Shown piece after piece: positions 54,518 to 64,000 of a stretch of 64,000 nucleotides of DNA. The stretch's first letter is position 1, and every line of letters begins with the position of its first letter. The notes beneath the pieces are model-generated. The model was not told where the DNA came from. It did no database searches and saw only the letters and a list, made by a program, of their open reading frames with translations. A program made the translations under genes and the position numbers. This DNA comes from Sceloporus undulatus (lineage: Eukaryota; Chordata; Lepidosauria; Squamata; Phrynosomatidae). The DNA is taken from NCBI RefSeq assembly GCF_019175285.1, contig NC_056527.1:19986948-20050947 (forward strand), written 5' to 3'.

Positions 54518-55708
54518 ATAATAATAATAATAAAATTTATTTGTATCCCGCCCCTTTGAGAACAATCGGGGTGGCTAACAAGTTAAAAATATACAACATA
54601 TCAAATCTCTGGTACCCTCCTCCCCTTAAAAAGGTATTAAATCTAATAGAGAATTAAAACCATACAGGTTAAAACTGACCCAAAGGTCAAACAACAAAAC
54701 AATACAACAAAACAACAGAACAATAATCAATACAACAGTAATCAATGGGAGCAGCGGTATCTCTTTATAGGAGTTTCCTGAGGCCGGGTTCACTATTCTG
54801 GAAAGACCTGCTGGAAGAGTTCCGTCTTAAGAGCCTTTTTAAAGCTGTCTAAGGATGTAAGCAGACGGATCTCATCTGGCAGGCCATTCCACAATCTGGG
54901 GGTGATGATGGAAAATGCCCTCTGGGAGGTAGCCAAAAGCCTAGATGTTTGTGGTTGAAGTAGGCCTCTCCCAGAGGACGGGAGTGCGCGGGGAGGATTA
55001 TAGGGGAGAAGGCGGTCCCGGAGATAGCTTGGACCCAAGCCATTTAGGGCCTTAAAGGTAATAACCAACACCTTGTACTGGGCCCGGAAACTAATAGGCA
55101 GCCAGTGGAGGGACTTTAGAACTGGAGTAATATGGTCTCTCCTAGATGTTCCGGAAATTACTCTGGCTGTCATATTCTGTATTAGTTGCAGTTTCCGGAA
55201 CAAGTACGAGGGTAGCCCCATGTAGAGCGCATTACAGAAATCTAGATGTGAGGTTACCAGCGCGTGGACAACAGTCTCAAGATCCCTTACTTCCAGGAAA
55301 GGGCGCAGCTGGTGTATCAGCCGAAGCTGATAACAAGCACTCTTGACTGTCGCATTTACCTGATTTGATGTCAGGAGCGACGAATCAAGGAGCACCCCCA
55401 GACTGCAAACACAGTCCTTGACGGAGAGTGTGACCCCACCTAGGACCGGAGGTTGCAACCCGATTCCTGGTTTTGGGGCCGCTACTGTGAGCACCTCCGT
55501 TTTGTCTGGATTCAATCTCAATCTGTTTTTCTTCATCCAGCCCATTACTGCCCGAAGACATTCATTGAGAGAGGAGGTGCCATCAGAATTTGAGGCCGAC
55601 GAACGAGACATGGAGAAATAGATTTGGGTGTCATCAGCGTACTGATAGCACCCAGCTCCATGACTCCGAATGATCTCACCCAGCGGCTTCATATAGATGT
55701 TGAAAGAA
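54518..55708 (-). mobile_element. L2-like LINE, C-terminal reverse transcriptase with long open frame
   Basis: The minus-strand frame 55692-54793 gives 299 residues: CYQYADDTQIYFSMS (catalytic YADD), ECLRAVMGWMKKNRLRLNP, GVLLDSSLLTSNQVNATVK, LVTSHLDFCNALYMGLPS, LHWLPISFRAQYKVLVITFK and the end LDSFKKALKTELFQQVFPE. The 3' UTR runs down to ATAAAATTTATTTGTATCCC and (AAT)n near 54518. 5'-truncated before the upstream reverse-transcriptase blocks. The unbroken frame makes it one of the youngest LINE copies here. Confidence 0.9.
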
Positions 55709-56044
55709 AGGATTGAGGGAAGGAGGAACCTATTTATGTCAGATCCAAGCCTCCCTCAGCTGAGGAATGCTGTATTTTTTAATGATACTGTCTTTAGAAA
55801 GTGTTTTAAAAACCATTAGAGTTAGAAAGTTGTTTTACATACAGACCATTGAGTCAGAATGGTAGAATATATTGTGAATGAGTGGAGTATTTTTAGGAGT
55901 TGAAACATGTGTTAAAATTACGCCGTAATTCTGTAGGCAGGGCTAAGAACCTTTGAAGACAAAAAAGGTGTTCGTTTTCCTAGTTGCATCTGCATGTACT
56001 TCTTGTGTTTGGTGTAGAGCAGTGCAAGATTGAGGACTTGCCGT
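55709..56044. other. Intron 2 stretch without a recognised feature
   Basis: Nothing recognised. Confidence 0.4.
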
Positions 56045-56200
56045 TTGAAGATACTCAAATCTGTGGATGGCAAGCCCACGGATGGTGAGGTCACCCTGTA
56101 TAGCAGCCATTCCTCAGAAGTTGGTGGCATCTACAGTGGTCCCTTTCCTTATGTGGGGGTCCTGCTGAGACTTGGATTGTCCTATGTACAGATCACTGAT
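56045..56200. mobile_element. Two partial mariner-like MITEs
   Basis: At 56055-56103, CTCAAATCTGTGGATGGC, AAGCCCACGGATGGTGAGG and CACCCTGTATA form a right end like that at 53548. At 56132-56190, CTACAGTGGTCCCTTTCC and TTATGTGGGGGTCCTGC form a left end. Neither is complete. Confidence 0.5.
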
Positions 56201-57401
56201 CTGATGTAGCAAAATTCTTCCTTCAGGCACTAGTTTTTGGTCATCACTTTCTTTCCAAGTAAAGATTTACGTATTGATTTCTGGCATTTGGCTCGCCTTG
56301 GTATATCTTGTTTTGGATGACTGATGGCAAAAATAGAATTAGTATTCACATATTTATTGATAGCTTTGCAGAAGTGTGTTAGCACTGTTGACTGTTCATT
56401 TTCTGTAGCAGAACTGGAATAGTTCAGTGTGGAGAACAAATCATACTGAGGAACTGTAAATCATGTAAGTGGAACTGCGCTGCTAGGAGGAAGAAAGTAG
56501 AACAAAGGCCAAGTCTGTTGAGCAGCAGGGAGGACAAGAGCACGCAAAGCAGAGAAAGGTGTGAAGAAGGATGCCTTTTCTTGTGTGAGTGTTTTTTTTT
56601 TACATACAGGGTTTGGATTGGGGCTTGGAGATATGGGTCTGCTTTGGGAATCAAGTCCTCCATGCCTGTTTTATATATGGAGGCATGAAAGGGGAAGAAG
56701 CTCTCGCAGAAGTGACATGGAAGTTTGGTCCCCCTCACCCTCTAAATCGGTATGGAATATCAGATGCAGGAGTCCCAGTCCAGGACAGGATTGCAAGCAG
56801 AGGGTAAATTCCCTATGGGTATGCTAGAATCTTGATCTGGATCAGGCCCTCATGCCTGCAGTCTTATTTTTAAAAGCATTCACACTGTTAGTGAGTATAT
56901 GAACTTTGTTTTTGTTTACTTTGACTAAGAGAAAAGAATATTAGGTCTAAGGTGAATTTTAAGTAAGCAGTAAGCTAAGAAGCAGAAAAAAGTAAAGATG
57001 AATGGAGAGTCCAAGAAAGCAGAAAGTTGGATGATCATTGAAGAAAGAGCCAAGATAGAGTCAGCAGATTAGACTGCTTTGCTGGCTGCACTGGACATGG
57101 TTCATGACATCTGTGCTGTTCCTGATAGACTGATAAATTGCCCAGACACGCTAGTAAAAATATACTGTGCTGGTAAGAGAAATATAGCACTGGTAAGAAA
57201 CATGTAGGTGAGGTAAAATAGATATATGCCCAATTGTTATTGTAATGAACGCCCATCAAGATGCTTATGGATGTAACAGATGCTGCTAAGATATAGCAGT
57301 GTTCAAAGATAATAACTCCTTGAATGCCTGTGTGGTCACAGATACTTGTGAAGAGATGTGTAGTGCCTCAGCAGATGAGATTGTATTTATGAAATGTCTA
57401 T
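56201..57401. other. Intron 2 stretch without a recognised feature
   Basis: Nothing recognised. Confidence 0.4.
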
Positions 57402-57645
57402 ACAGTGGACCCTCTGTATAGATGGCAATCTGCTTATTTGACTGCCCATGGATTGCAACCTAGGGGCATGTAAGAAATGATCTAAAGGATAAAGCAAAGG
57501 AAACCAATGTCAAAGAACTTTAAAGTTAAAGTAGTTAAAGTACAGTACTTACACTGACCCATGGATAAGTCAACTTGGGGTTTTTGGGTCAACTTTGTGA
57601 CTAAAATTTCTAGACTTATACATGAATATATAGTAAATATCCTGA
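57402..57645. mobile_element. Partial mariner-like MITE and partial relative of the 28475 element
   Basis: TACAGTGGACCCTCTGTATA with GACTGCCCATGGATTGC (57401-57460) is a MITE left end. GACCCATGGATAAGTCAAC and TAGACTTATACATGAATATA (57556-57630) match, in reverse, the end of the element at 28475. Confidence 0.5.
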
Positions 57646-58608
57646 GCTTCCAGTGCTTAAGAATGCTTAAGTGGAGTGTTGATCTTACCTCTCTTTGCCT
57701 GGTTTTACTCACCATCACAAATTGGCTGCTAAGGAGGCTAGAAGATAATAAGAAAATCCCAGACATAATATCCAGATTAGCTGACAAATGGCAAGGACCC
57801 TCAATCTTTCACTATAAAGAGATGGGGTGGGGAACAACATCTGTTTCACAGGTGTGAAATATGATTTTAAAGATTTGGTTAGAAGTGCTATGCTTGTAAA
57901 ATTCTTACCCTGATAAAGAAGAAGGGATGGCATTGACCTGGCTCCTGGTTTTCTTAAGCATATTTTACAGAAGGATGGTCAACTGAAGCTAGGGCAGAAT
58001 TCATTTCTCAGATTGGCCAAGTGCTTGACCAAACTGAAAATAACTGAATACTTCAGTTGTTGATATTTTAACTTGACTCCTTAGCAGCCAACATACCAAG
58101 CAGCAAGATTCTGAAAAGAGTGATCTATTATTGGTGTTTGGCATGCAAACAGTGTGTGGCACTTAGTGAACTGCACTTTGCTGACTTCCATTTTACAGTG
58201 AACTAGCATTGTATCACAATGTCTTGGTAATTTTTAAAAGACATAAAATCTAGTTCAAAATAGTCATCTGAGATATCAATAACAATAGATAAACGTTAAC
58301 AAAAGTTGTGTCTAGTGAGACACATGGTCTCTCATGGTTACACAGCTGCAAAACTGGTAATAAATGTACATTTCTTCAGTAATCTGGATGGGATGCTGCT
58401 GGGAACCTATACAAGAGTAGGCTTTAATTAGAATAAGATTTGTTATTGATGCTATGTTTGCAGAATGACCTGTGTAATGTTTCAGAAATAGTAGATTGTT
58501 CTGTGTATTTGATGGATAATGTGGTACTGGCTGTTGCTGTAGTGACACTTTGATATAAACAAGAGGGCTCATCCAAATTGGTGCAGAATAGATTTGGAAA
58601 TGCTATTA
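57646..58608. other. Intron 2 stretch without a recognised feature
   Basis: Nothing recognised. Confidence 0.4.
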
Positions 58609-58835
58609 CAATGGACCCTTGTTGTACTCTGGGGTTTGGTTCCAAGGTCTCCCGTGGATAACAAAATCCATGGATGCTCAAATCCCATTAAATATAATGA
58701 CATAGCAAAATGGTGTCCCTTATAAACAATGGAAAATCAAGGTTTGATATTTGAAAATTATACTTTTTTTGAACATTTTCAAACCATGAATGCTTGAATC
58801 CGTGTATAAGAAATCCATGTATAAGGAGGGCTGAC
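58609..58835 (-). mobile_element. Mariner-like MITE
   Basis: CAATGGACCCTTGTTGTACT at the left and TAAGGAGGGCTGAC at the right, TA on both sides. Inside, AAAATGGTGTCCCTTATAA and CATTTTCAAACCATGAATGC show the family in reverse relative to 8026. Confidence 0.8.
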
Positions 58836-60259
58836 TATGAAAGCTAAAAATGGATCCCATATGAAGTTTTCTGATCTTTCAAGAATACTTTCTTCCATAG
58901 GTAAATCAAACTTTCAGAAATTTCACTTCAGAAGGAATTGCCTTTTAACTCCTTCAGTGCTGGTATGCTTTCTCTTCCTATCACACTTTCATATCTCTCA
59001 GTGCTCCACTATTTTTGGTTCTCTTTTCATTCTTTTCCTGTGGTCAGTCTTTTCCTCCCACTTATCAAACAGCTGGACCATTTCTACCTCATCTTTTTGA
59101 AGAGTTTCAAGGGATCTGCAGAAGGACAAAACATCACTCCTGTCTCCCCTATTTCCCCTACTTTGCTTCTGGCCCATCTGGAACTGCCTTGAAGGTGTGC
59201 TGAGATCAGGAATGAAAATGCCAGATTCCTCTGATGGTTAGGAAAGCCTACCATTCTGTGGTTGAAATGGTATTGCTGGCTACATACACATTTAAATTCA
59301 GTAAAATTAATCTTTGAAAACCATATAGCTGAGGTATGCACCCCTAGGATCCCCTTAGTATGTATGTATGTCACATTTCAGATATCTAGATTTCATAATC
59401 GTGCAACTTGGTGGAAATAGACAAATATGTAAATATTTGTTTACTGTGAGTACACTAAAAAGGTGCAAATGCTGGGAAAACTTTCTAAACAGACTGCAAG
59501 TTTAAGATACTGCAGACCATAGCTTCTCTCTCCCCCCCCCCCCCCCCCTTTTTGGCAGTGGATATGCCTATATCCATGGATTTCAATGGATTATGTATGC
59601 AGAGCTCTGCATAAATTTAGATTAAGTATCTGGCAGCCTATAGTTTGTGTCTGATGGAGAAAATAACAAACATTGCTGTTACATTTGATAACATTTTGTA
59701 TTAACGATAATTGATGATGCTTTATGCCTTAATTTAAGCTGAAAAAGACAACATTTGCTCCTGGATGTTTAAAATTTTAAGATACATTGGTGCAGACCAA
59801 TTTAATTTTCAGCAGAATATAGACATTTCTAACCTTGAAGATCAGAGAGAAAAATATAGAAAAATTACCATTGTTTTCTGAGGATTTGGAAAAATAATAT
59901 AATCAATAGTACTTCTTTCTGTCCCATTTTTTAAACTCTTGGTCTTGTGACTCCTGAAATCTTGAATTTGCAACCTTTAAACATGAGCCTAAATCCAGAT
60001 GTGTCAGTTTCAGCTAGCATGGACTTTTTAGATCATTGGGACCTTGTTAAGCCTATACTGTCCACTTAGTAGGGGGAGGGGTATTCTGGTTGGAAACTAA
60101 CCTTTACATTTAGGGCAAAGTATGATCAAATGTTATCTTGATCTATGATTTGGATACTCAGTGTGAATGTAAAACTATAAAAGTGTTTCTGGGCCCACTT
60201 CTACAACCATTAATTATATATTCAAAGAGATAGCCATGTGAGTTTGTTTTAAAATGTGA
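58836..60259. other. Intron 2 stretch with a C-run
   Basis: A run of about 17 Cs at 59532-59548 is the one notable item and is a likely assembly weak point. No repeat family or exon recognised elsewhere. Confidence 0.45.
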
Positions 60260-60418
60260 ATTTTAAATGTGGATTGTTTTAATATGCATATATCTTACCT
60301 TAAATTGGTGTGTATTTTAATTGATGCATTTTAACTGATGTTGTTCATTAATTGTTGTTGCTCCCCACCTTAATTCATAGGGAGAGGTGGGTGAGAAATA
60401 AATATTATTATTACCACA
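60260..60418 (+). mobile_element. LINE 3' end fragment
   Basis: TTTTAATTGATGCATTTTAA, GTTGTTGCTCCCCACCTTAA, GGGAGAGGTGGGTGAGAAAT then AAATATTATTATTACC: a LINE 3' UTR and tail. Confidence 0.55.
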
Positions 60419-60534
60419 AAAAGACATAAAAGAATCCAATTGCACTTTTACTGGGAAGAAAAGAAGACCTAACTGGGAAGAAAAAATTCCCTGTTAATTC
60501 CAAAGATGCTATTTAAATTCCTTTATGTCTTTTT

Positions 60535-60535
<1 letters not shown>

Positions 60536-60570
<35 letters not shown>

Positions 60571-60895
60571 GGATTTATTTATATACCACCCAATCACTGG
60601 AAATCCGAGCGGTTTACAACAGAGAGGATAATAGACGGTTCCCTGCCCGCAGGCTTACAATCTAAAAGACACGACACAAAAGGAGAAGGGAATGGTGAGG
60701 GAGAGAGGGAATCAGGTCCAGCATTCTTCTCTCCCTCTGAGGCCTGGACCAAGGCAGATGGAGGGCTCTTCTTCTTCAGGCTAGCCTTGGTGGAGCTAGC
60801 CTGCCTCTCTCTCCCTCAAGATGGTGGATGAAGGGAGGGCTTGTCTTCTTCCAGGCAGGCCTGGTGGAGCTAGCCTGTCTCTCTCTCCCTCAATA
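60536..60895 (-). mobile_element. L2-tail element with an internal repeat block (copy 3)
   Basis: (AAT)n, then GGATTTATTTATATACCACC, GGTTCCCTGCCCGCAGGC, GACACGACACAAAAGGAG and CTGAGGCCTGGACCAAGGC as in copy 2. The block with CTGGTGGAGCTAGCCTG(T/C)CTCTCTC occurs at 60788-60820 and 60860-60893. The same layout as 31870 and 49706. Confidence 0.65.
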
Positions 60896-61458
60896 TAATT
60901 TATATAGCAAAACATGCATTATTCATGAACCAAGAAGGCAAAAGAAAAAAGCTTATTCTGCTGAATGGGATGGCATGTTAGTTTCAGTGTTTAATGCCAA
61001 GCTGTTTTATGGACCAACCCAAAGCAGACCTACTTCAAGTGCTGTACTGTTGGAGAAGTCAGCCCAAAGATTTTTTTATTACAACATTTCTTAAACAGGT
61101 TATTCTGTTTCTGAAGTATGATAACAATTATCACATACTTGTCAGGATATCAAGAAATGACATACCATCTATAAATCTTTTATCATAATCAGATGAAAGT
61201 GATTTTTATATGTCACAAAAGCAGAACTAGGTTCTAATGTTAACGTAAAATGATTGGTAAAGACTTGGAAATTTACAGCTATATTGGCTATGATACTTTC
61301 CCTACCAGATTGAATAATGATTCATTTATAAAATGTAACCCCTCTCATTAATCTGTTTCTGAATTATCATGTTCCTTTGCATTTATCATGCCAACATAGT
61401 TTCTCTGTTTATTGATTTAATATATCAAACAATTAATACTCTGTTTCTTATGTTATAG
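60896..61458. other. 3' end of intron 2
   Basis: AT-rich, ends in the acceptor TTTCTTATGTTATAG (61444-61458). Nothing else recognised. Confidence 0.5.
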
Positions 61459-61722
61459 CCAACAACACCACCAAGCCAAGGAAGACCAGATTCACCAGTT
61501 TATGCTAATTTGCAAGAATTGAAAATATCTCAGTCTGCACTCCCACCTTTACCTACAACTCTTCCAATCCAAATTAATGGGGAGTGGGAGACCCATAAAG
61601 ACTCGACAGGACGTTGTTACTATTACAACAAAGTAACACAGGAAAGAACCTGGAAACCCCCACGTTTGACTCGGGATCCAAGCATAAGTAAAGGAGACTC
61701 TCTGAACCAAGTAGATCAAGAG
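61459..61722 (+). CDS. ARHGAP12: ARHGAP12, second coding exon: linker and first WW domain
   Basis: Lies between AG at 61457-61458 and GTAAGT at 61723. Its 264 bases give 88 codons, phase 0 at both ends, joining in frame to the exon at 27632. It starts PTTPPSQGRPDSPVYANLQE, whose SPVYANLQ tyrosine region is a likely phosphorylation or SH2/PTB contact site by inference. Next is a proline-rich ALPPLPTTLP. The WW domain covers codons about 40-70: GEWETHKDSTGRCYYYN with the first Trp (codon 43), the YYY block, and TWKPPR with the second Trp (codon 65) and Pro 68. The two-Trp spacing of 22 fits a WW fold that binds proline-rich ligands. It ends SLNQVDQE. The order SH3-linker-WW, with the PTTPP...QGRPDSPVYANL linker, marks ARHGAP12 rather than ARHGAP9/15/27. 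The second WW, PH and RhoGAP exons are beyond the window. Confidence 0.95.
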
Positions 61723-62052
61723 GTAAGTTTAACTGGTACTAATTAGGGAGTGCAAGTGAATTATATGCATGCATAATCAATGGAAATAACTTTGGTTTCA
61801 GTTAGTTTTTCCCCCCTGTGACTTGTTGAACTAGTTCTTTGAGCTGGCCAGTCCCATCATCACTTACAGATGCAAGTTCTAACTATGTGGTGAGAGAGGT
61901 GCCAGGCCAACAGACTGATTGCTTTGGGTATGCAGTGTAATATTACAAACTTCCTGATTTACTGCTCCATTGAAGGTTGTATGATTTTGAACTAGCTTTG
62001 TCTAGAACAGGAGCATTGAACCCTATGGAAATAAGTAGCAAAAAGTATTATA
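61723..62052. other. Start of intron 3
   Basis: Donor GTAAGT, then unrecognised intron. An in-frame stop follows the donor at once, as expected for intron. Confidence 0.5.
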
Positions 62053-62252
62053 AAGTCGGCCCTCCATATCCACGGATTTGTAAACCAGGGATTCAACCAT
62101 TAACAGCTGAAAAATATTTAAAAATACATATAAATTCCAAAAATCAAACCTCGCCTTTGCCTTTTATTTAAGGAATGCCATTATTGTTAATGGATTTGAA
62201 CATCCATGGATTATGGTATCCATGGGGGGTCCTGGATGCCAAGGGTCCACTA
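62053..62252. mobile_element. Mariner-like MITE
   Basis: AAGTCGGCCCTCCATATCCA at the left (first base decayed), TGGATTTGAACATCCATGG inside, ATGCCAAGGGTCCACTA at the right, TA on both sides. Confidence 0.75.
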
Positions 62253-62743
62253 TATTTTTCACAGTTCCAATACTAGGGAACTTCGAATGGGGGCAGCAAC
62301 TACAGTGCAGCGGATACTGTCATTAGTTATGCATGGCAGTAGTTTCTGGATCCCAAACACAAGAAATCTGTAGTAGTCTTCTGTATTGGTACTTATATCC
62401 ACTTTGGACTTGAAAATGGATACTTTGTTGCATATTAATACTGATGAGTGATACTCTGCCCTACCGAGTAACTTTGAGGAGTCATGGTGTATTGAACTCT
62501 ATTGCTGTAAGTCACAGATAATCATATTTTGTGGGGCTACAGTGAACCTGCCAAAAGTCAGAGAGGGCCGAACTACTGCCGTTTTTGAAATTCAATACTA
62601 GCTCTGGTGGCTCTCTGTGGTACCAGAATGCCCTCCTACACCAGAGACCAACTGGTTGCAAGGGCAGAGAGTTTCTTTCCTTTCCACAATAGATGAAAAT
62701 CAAGCATTCTGCTTGACTGTCAACTTGATTTGTTAGTGCTATC
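62253..62743. other. Intron 3 stretch without a recognised feature
   Basis: Nothing recognised. Confidence 0.4.
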
Positions 62744-62963
62744 AAATGAGGGAATGTGAAGGCTTTCATGGCCGGCATCCATGGTTTTTTGTGGGTTTTT
62801 TGGGCTATTTGGCCATGTTCTAGGAAATTTTCTTCTTGACCTTTCGCCAGCATCTGTGGCTGGCATCTTCATGCCAGCTACAGATGCTGGCAAAACGTCA
62901 GGAAGAAAATTTTCTAGAACATGGCCACATAGCCCGAAAAACCCACAAAAATGAGGGAATGTG
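62744..62963. mobile_element. Palindromic element with a 15-bp target-site duplication
   Basis: The element body 62759-62948 folds on itself. GGTTTTTTGTGGGTTTTTTG...GGCCATGTTCTAG...GCCAGCATCTGTGGCTGGCAT on the left pairs with ATGCCAGCTACAGATGCTGG...CTAGAACATGGCCAC...AAAAACCCACAAAA on the right. The left arm has about 28 extra bases (AAGGCTTTCATGGCCGGC region) that the right arm lacks. AAATGAGGGAATGTG is present at 62744-62758 and 62949-62963. A single-arm relative lies at 16950. Confidence 0.8.
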
Positions 62964-64000
62964 TGGGACACAAAAATGCCTGGAAGGGGTTTCCATATGG
63001 CTCACAGGCCATGTGTTGTCCTGCTATGCTTCAAATTGTTGACAAAGTGACTGCTGTATTGCTAATTACTAATTTGCATAGTAGCACTAAGTGCAACTCA
63101 TTTTAGGAACCCTGATTCTTTCTTGAAACTTAATTTTAGTGTAGAACTTGTTTTAGACACAGCGTTTTTTATCTTTTCCTTTTTTGAGAGCCAGCTTTTT
63201 ATGTAATGCTAGTTGCATTATTTGCTATAGCTTTAGGAAGAGCAGCAGTTGCTTTATTGTGTGGGGTGTTCAGATTGTGCACTTAGTATTCTCTGTGGTC
63301 AAACTTGAAAAGTGTGTGTCTACACAGCCACTATGTAGCAGTAAGCTTATGTGACTGTACTGGGATACCTCTCAGAAAGTTTTAGGATTTGGGTTTTTTT
63401 GACTTTATTTTTTTTCTTTGAATTGATGTGAGTTGTCCATCTTTATTGCATTATTCAAATACTAGTTAGTCAGAATTTCAGGCCTTAAGAATATTATTTA
63501 TGTGATGTGCTCTGAACACTTAGACCCATTAATGGTAAATGTTCAGTATTTTTTCTTTATTTTAATTTTTTATCTGTTTTTTATCAACAATTCATTCACC
63601 TTTGCTAGGTATATATTTCTCTTCATACATTAGAACCATATAAGATTTATTCATTTGATTCCAAGTCAACTTTGTTTTAATCTTCTATATTGCACTCAAA
63701 CCTTTTGAGAAGTCCTGAAAAGTCTACTTACAGAATTCTGTAAAACTATTTGATGGTATTTCATACTTGCTAATTCAAATTATTTTGTCAGTTTCATGTG
63801 TTTACTTTTCATGTCTTATTTTCAGTCTGTAGCACTTAAAATATATTCTTTATTTAATAACTTTAGTGATATTGTTTCTCCCTATTGTAAGGACATTTCA
63901 AGATATCTTTGGGGTTTCCATTGAATTGTAGTTTTGAATTCCTGGAATACTAGGGCTAATTTCATGTATAAATCAGGCTTTATAGACAGGGGCCTGTTAC
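62964..64000. other. Intron 3 stretch without a recognised feature
   Basis: About 1 kb, T-rich, no repeat family or exon recognised before the window ends. Confidence 0.4.

Noticed and set aside
54793-55692. 299-codon minus-strand frame as a host gene
   Set aside because: Reverse-transcriptase C-terminus of an L2-like LINE with YADD and an AAT tail.

Overview
The window is vertebrate nuclear DNA, most likely from a squamate (lizard). The evidence is one vertebrate multi-exon gene with large introns, a single CpG island, and a repeat mix typical of squamates: L2- and CR1-type LINEs, RTE/BovB LINEs, tRNA-derived SINEs ending in an AAGGCACACAACAAC-type tail, 5S-rRNA-derived SINEs, hAT elements and very many short TA-flanked mariner-like MITEs. 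No organism name can be read from the sequence, and the squamate call is an inference from the repeats.

The only host gene I can support is ARHGAP12 (Rho GTPase-activating protein 12), on the + strand and running off the right edge. A CpG island at about 17255-17960 holds the promoter and a probable non-coding exon 1 ending at a GT donor at 17909. Intron 1 is about 9.7 kb. The first coding exon (27632-28378) encodes the N-terminal SH3 domain, and intron 2 is about 33 kb. The next coding exon (61459-61722) encodes a Tyr/Pro-rich linker and the first WW domain. Both exon ends that can be checked are in phase 0. As assembled, the start ATG at 27712 is separated from the SH3 frame by one extra A in a run of six As. 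This is either an assembly error or a real frameshift and needs checking. The second WW, PH and RhoGAP exons must lie beyond 64000.

From 1 to about 17250 the DNA looks intergenic. It holds LINE fragments (1836-3219, 5606-6093, 8345-9890), a SINE split by a LINE, a BovB fragment and several MITEs. The introns are repeat-rich too. The most complex spot is 46305-51017. There a minus-strand BovB copy has been hit by two different hAT elements at the same 8-bp target, and nearby lie a repeat-bearing L2-tail element and a pair of near-identical 85-bp inverted arms. Three copies of a GC-rich element made of hairpins in a row lie at 23430, 34771 and 43319.

The promoter is unusual in being built from about nine diverged tandem units. 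Each pairs a GC box with a GCGCGAGG motif about 18 bp later, and several also carry an AGCCAAT/AGCCAAC box. I saw no CRISPR array, no functional RNA gene, and no retrovirus-, LTR- or Polinton-type element that I could support.
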